This document shows, in pieces, positions 12,570 to 14,693 of a stretch of DNA of 14,693 bases. The notes beneath the pieces are model-generated. The model was not told where the DNA came from and did no database searches. It worked only from the letters and a program-made list of their open reading frames with translations. Origin of the DNA: Parachlamydiales bacterium. GTDB lineage: Bacteria > Chlamydiota > Chlamydiia > Chlamydiales > JAJFMK01. Every line of letters begins with the position of its first letter. Within the stretch, counting starts at the first letter, position 1. The stretch lies in NCBI GenBank assembly GCA_020050175.1, contig JAGVKY010000051.1, positions 1 through 14,693 on the forward strand, given 5' to 3'. The translations under genes and the position numbers were made by a program.

Positions 12570-14054
12570 GTGAAAGACAGCTTTGCCACCATTTTAAAAT
12601 CAGCGCTCCATTTTCTTTCGGGGACGCTAGTGAGTAGGATGAGCGGCCTCATGCGGGATGTCGCGATGGCCTTTGCTTTTGGGACCAATCCCTCTGTCGC
12701 TGCTTTTTTGCTCTCCTACAGGTTGGCTCACTTACTGAGGAGAGTTCTTGGTGAGGGGTGCCTTCAACAAGCCTTTATCCCTATTTTTGAAAAAATTAGG
12801 ACCGAGAGTGGAGAGGATTCTGCCTATGCCTTCTATGAACTTGTCCAAAAAAGACTCCTCCAAGGTTTGATTCCCCTAATTGCCCTTTCCAGTTTTGTGT
12901 TGTGGGGATGGCGAAGCGATGAAGTTCCCTTTTTGACTCTTCTGATGCTCCCCAGCCTCCTCTTCATCACTTTATTTGGGCTGAATGCGAGCATTTTGCA
13001 AGCCAATCGCTCATTTTTTCTACCTGCCTGTGCTCCCGTTGTTTTTAACTTTCTTTGGACAGGAGGAGCTCTCTCTTTTCAGTTTTGGCCAGCAGAGCAG
13101 GCGATGCCTTTTATGGCTCTGATTCTGAATGTAGGCTGTCTTTTTCAGTGGGCCCTTACACTGCCCTTCATGGAAAAAAGAAAAGGGGAAAAAACCCCCT
13201 CTCCTCTTCCATTTAGCACTCTTCTTTCACGTGTTGGACTTGGTCTTTTAGGAGTAAGTGCGACACAAATCAACAATGCGATAGACCCCATTTTCGCCCG
13301 TTTCTCAGATGCTTCTGGACCTGCCTACCTCTGGTACGCTATCCGGGTGGAGCAATTTCCTTTAAGTCTATTTTCCATCGCCCTCTCTTCTGCTCTTTTG
13401 CCCCCTTTGGCAAGAGCTGTTGCCCGGAATAACCTCTCTCTTTCAAGTCATTTTTTCGAAACTGCCTTACGAAGAGCCACTGGCCTCCTTTTGCCGATGA
13501 CAGGATACATGCTCCTTGTCTCAACTTCTCTCATTGCCCTTCTCTTCGGTTGGGGGGAATTTGGGACAACATCCATCAACAAAACAGCCTATTGCTTAAG
13601 TGCCTATGCTTTGGCCTTAGTTCCATCGACTTGGGTTTTGATTCTTGCCAATCTCCACTTTGCCTTTGGAAATTTCAAGAAAACAGCAAAAGCCTCTCTT
13701 GTCACCCTTCTCGCTAACATGATCTTGAATCCCCTCTTCCTCTTCGGCTTCGGCATGGGAGTGGAGGGTGTCGCCTTCGCAACAGCCCTAGCGACCACAG
13801 TCAATGCGCTCATGCTCATGCGGGCCCTCCCCTTCTCTCTCCCTCCTGCAATTCCTCTCCTTCGAGTAGGATCGGCAACTCTTCTCGCCTACCTAGCGAC
13901 CCAGCTCATCCCCCTCAACAGCGGCTCTATCCTTTTCCACATCTTCGGAACAGGCCTAGTTTTTGTCTCCTTCCTCGCCCTCTTCGGCCGTCTTCTCCAA
14001 GCCGAGGATCTCCTATTCTGGAAAAACGCCCCCGAACCCCTTTTGAAAAAATAA
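12570..14054 (+). CDS. murJ: Lipid II flippase MurJ (MviN)
   Basis: A 494-aa inner-membrane protein of the MOP superfamily that moves lipid II to the periplasmic face for peptidoglycan synthesis. The N-terminal signature SRMSGLMRD (22-30) carries the two Arg (23 and 29) and the Asp equivalent to key MurJ residues. It is followed by YRLAHLLRRVLGEGCLQQAF (50-69), the counterpart of the RRLFAEGAFSQAF region. About 12-14 hydrophobic segments fill the rest, slightly shorter than typical MurJ (510-550). The start is a GTG supported by GAGGG upstream. It is divergent from nfo (55-nt gap) and convergent with rpsD. The neighbourhood nfo, mviN, rpsD equals CT624-CT626 in C. trachomatis. Chlamydiota keep this step for a thin or division-septum peptidoglycan. 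The 3' third is markedly C-rich and G-poor. Confidence 0.94.
   Translation: MKDSFATILKSALHFLSGTLVSRMSGLMRDVAMAFAFGTNPSVAAFLLSYRLAHLLRRVLGEGCLQQAFIPIFEKIRTESGEDSAYAFYELVQKRLLQGLIPLIALSSFVLWGWRSDEVPFLTLLMLPSLLFITLFGLNASILQANRSFFLPACAPVVFNFLWTGGALSFQFWPAEQAMPFMALILNVGCLFQWALTLPFMEKRKGEKTPSPLPFSTLLSRVGLGLLGVSATQINNAIDPIFARFSDASGPAYLWYAIRVEQFPLSLFSIALSSALLPPLARAVARNNLSLSSHFFETALRRATGLLLPMTGYMLLVSTSLIALLFGWGEFGTTSINKTAYCLSAYALALVPSTWVLILANLHFAFGNFKKTAKASLVTLLANMILNPLFLFGFGMGVEGVAFATALATTVNALMLMRALPFSLPPAIPLLRVGSATLLAYLATQLIPLNSGSILFHIFGTGLVFVSFLALFGRLLQAEDLLFWKNAPEPLLKK
13801..14040 (+). terminator. Candidate Rho-dependent termination zone at murJ end
   Basis: By hand count these 240 nt contain 98 C and 39 G (41% versus 16%), higher in C than a sample earlier in the gene (12661-12720: 19 C and 12 G in 60). 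No plus-strand intrinsic terminator with a T-run follows murJ, so a Rho loading site is plausible. Membrane-protein codons (CTC, TTC, CCT) could also explain the bias. Confidence 0.25.
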
Positions 14055-14081
14055 CAGGACATTTGTGTGTGCTAGGACCAC

Positions 14082-14137
14082 CAAAATTCGACGCATGAGG
14101 TGAAATGGCACAAAGAATTCTTTGCGATGAAATTTTG
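14082..14137. repeat. Imperfect inverted repeat with an inner palindrome
   Basis: CAAAATT (14082-14088) and CGCA (14092-14095) face TGCG (14123-14126) and AATTTTG (14131-14137). Between them lies the perfect 14-nt palindrome CAAAGAATTCTTTG (14111-14124), which shares bases with the TGCG arm. It sits in the gap between convergent murJ and rpsD. It may fold at the murJ 3' end; significance is uncertain. Confidence 0.3.
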
Positions 14138-14147
14138 TAGGGAGAAG

Positions 14148-14180
14148 GAAAAAAGAAGAGCGGCAACGAGGGTTGCCGCT
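14148..14180 (-). terminator. Intrinsic terminator of rpsD
   Basis: On the minus strand AGCGGCAAC and GTTGCCGCT form a perfect 9-bp GC-rich stem with a 4-nt loop, followed directly by CTTCTTTTTTCC. It begins 15 nt after the rpsD stop. This is a textbook Rho-independent terminator. On the plus strand only a weak TTTCTAG follows, so it mainly serves rpsD. Confidence 0.9.
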
Positions 14181-14195
14181 TTCTAGTCTTGTGTA

Positions 14196-14693
14196 TTAGT
14201 GATTGTGAGCTAAGAAGTCGCAGATTTCGAGGAGGTTGATCTCGATAGGGAGAGGAATCTCTTCGAAAGATGGAAGTGTTGCAATCTGGCCAGTAAATTT
14301 AGCTGGATCGCGGCTGAGGTAGCCTGGGACTTCTCGGTTTGGACTTTCTAACGCATCAACGATTTGTTTGATCCCATGAGATTTTTCACGGATCGAAACA
14401 GTCATTCCAGGACGAACTTGGAATGAACGGATGTCTACTTTGCGCCCATTCACCTGAACATGGCCATGAGCCACGAGCTGTTGTGCTGCAAAGAGGGTAG
14501 GGGCAAACTTGAGGCGGTAAACAACGATATCAAGTCTTGACTCCAGCATCTGTGCTAGAAGTTGAGGGGTGTTGCCTTTAAGCTGCTGCGCCTGTTTGAA
14601 GTAACGGACTAGCTGCTTTTCGGTTAGCATCCCATAGCAAGCCTTGAGCTTCTGCTTTTCATCCAACATCAACCCGTAATCAGACTTCTTACG
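14196..14693 (-). CDS. rpsD: 30S ribosomal protein S4, N-terminus outside window
   Basis: Primary 16S rRNA-binding protein of the small ribosomal subunit. The frame is open to the right edge (166 codons visible; RKKSDYGL precedes the first internal start codons). Full-length S4 is about 205-209 residues, so roughly 40 N-terminal residues, including any zinc-binding or arginine-rich start, lie outside. The visible part contains the end of the N-terminal domain (LDEKQKLKACYGMLTEKQLV) and the S4 RNA-binding domain SRLDIVVYRLKFAPTLFAAQ, then VAHGHVQVNGRKVDIRSFQV and RPGMTVSIREKS. The C-terminal tail ends PLPIEINLLEICDFLAHN, consistent with chlamydial S4 proteins as I recall them. An internal TTG at 14672 is not a credible start. 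It ends at a strong intrinsic terminator. In C. trachomatis rpsD (CT626) adjoins nfo and mviN. Confidence 0.95.
   Translation of the reverse strand, partial: RKKSDYGLMLDEKQKLKACYGMLTEKQLVRYFKQAQQLKGNTPQLLAQMLESRLDIVVYRLKFAPTLFAAQQLVAHGHVQVNGRKVDIRSFQVRPGMTVSIREKSHGIKQIVDALESPNREVPGYLSRDPAKFTGQIATLPSFEEIPLPIEINLLEICDFLAHNH

Noticed and set aside
1..14693. Mobile element, phage, CRISPR array or toxin-antitoxin pair
   Set aside because: No transposase, integrase, direct repeat array or terminal inverted repeats were seen, and gene order follows conserved chlamydial blocks.

Overview
This window reads as chromosomal DNA from a member of the Chlamydiota outside the Chlamydiaceae (an environmental, Parachlamydiales-like lineage). 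Two gene blocks point there. The order KH-domain protein, rluD, a small unknown protein, topoisomerase subunit A, topoisomerase subunit B, then divergent hemA matches, as I recall it, the CT657-CT662 region of Chlamydia trachomatis. The order nfo, murJ (mviN), rpsD matches the CT624-CT626 region. Differences from Chlamydiaceae are a recX gene inside the topoisomerase operon, an asparaginyl-tRNA synthetase gene, and two sizeable proteins I do not recognise. The species assignment is inference; no database was searched.

Layout. From 1 to 2181 (+) is the 3' part of a large unrecognised protein, open at the window edge. From 7927 down to 2321 (-) is a tight six-gene cluster: parE, parC, recX, a 76-aa protein, rluD, khpA. 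Junctions of 1 nt gap, 4 nt overlap, 22, 8 and 39 nt suggest one transcription unit. At 8077 the divergent hemA starts behind a convincing sigma70-type promoter (TTGCAT, 17 nt, TATAAC). It is followed by an unrecognised membrane-anchored protein (9136-10251, +). That gene meets asnS tail to tail, with the two stop codons sharing the bases CTAA. Then nfo and asnS form a two-gene unit on the minus strand (ATGA overlap). murJ (+) diverges from nfo across a 55-nt gap, and rpsD (-) converges on murJ with a classic intrinsic terminator, running off the right edge.

How the genes relate. The minus-strand cluster joins DNA topology (ParE/ParC), recombination control (RecX) and RNA-related functions (RluD pseudouridine synthase, KhpA RNA binder). 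hemA begins tetrapyrrole synthesis from Glu-tRNA. nfo repairs abasic sites, asnS charges tRNA-Asn, murJ flips lipid II for the reduced chlamydial peptidoglycan, and rpsD encodes ribosomal protein S4. Most of the window is conserved housekeeping DNA. I found no phage, transposon, CRISPR, tRNA or rRNA, and no clear new multi-gene system. The novelty lies in the two unknown proteins, the 76-aa conserved-position protein, the composition of the topoisomerase operon, and G-poor, C-rich gene ends that may be Rho-dependent termination zones.
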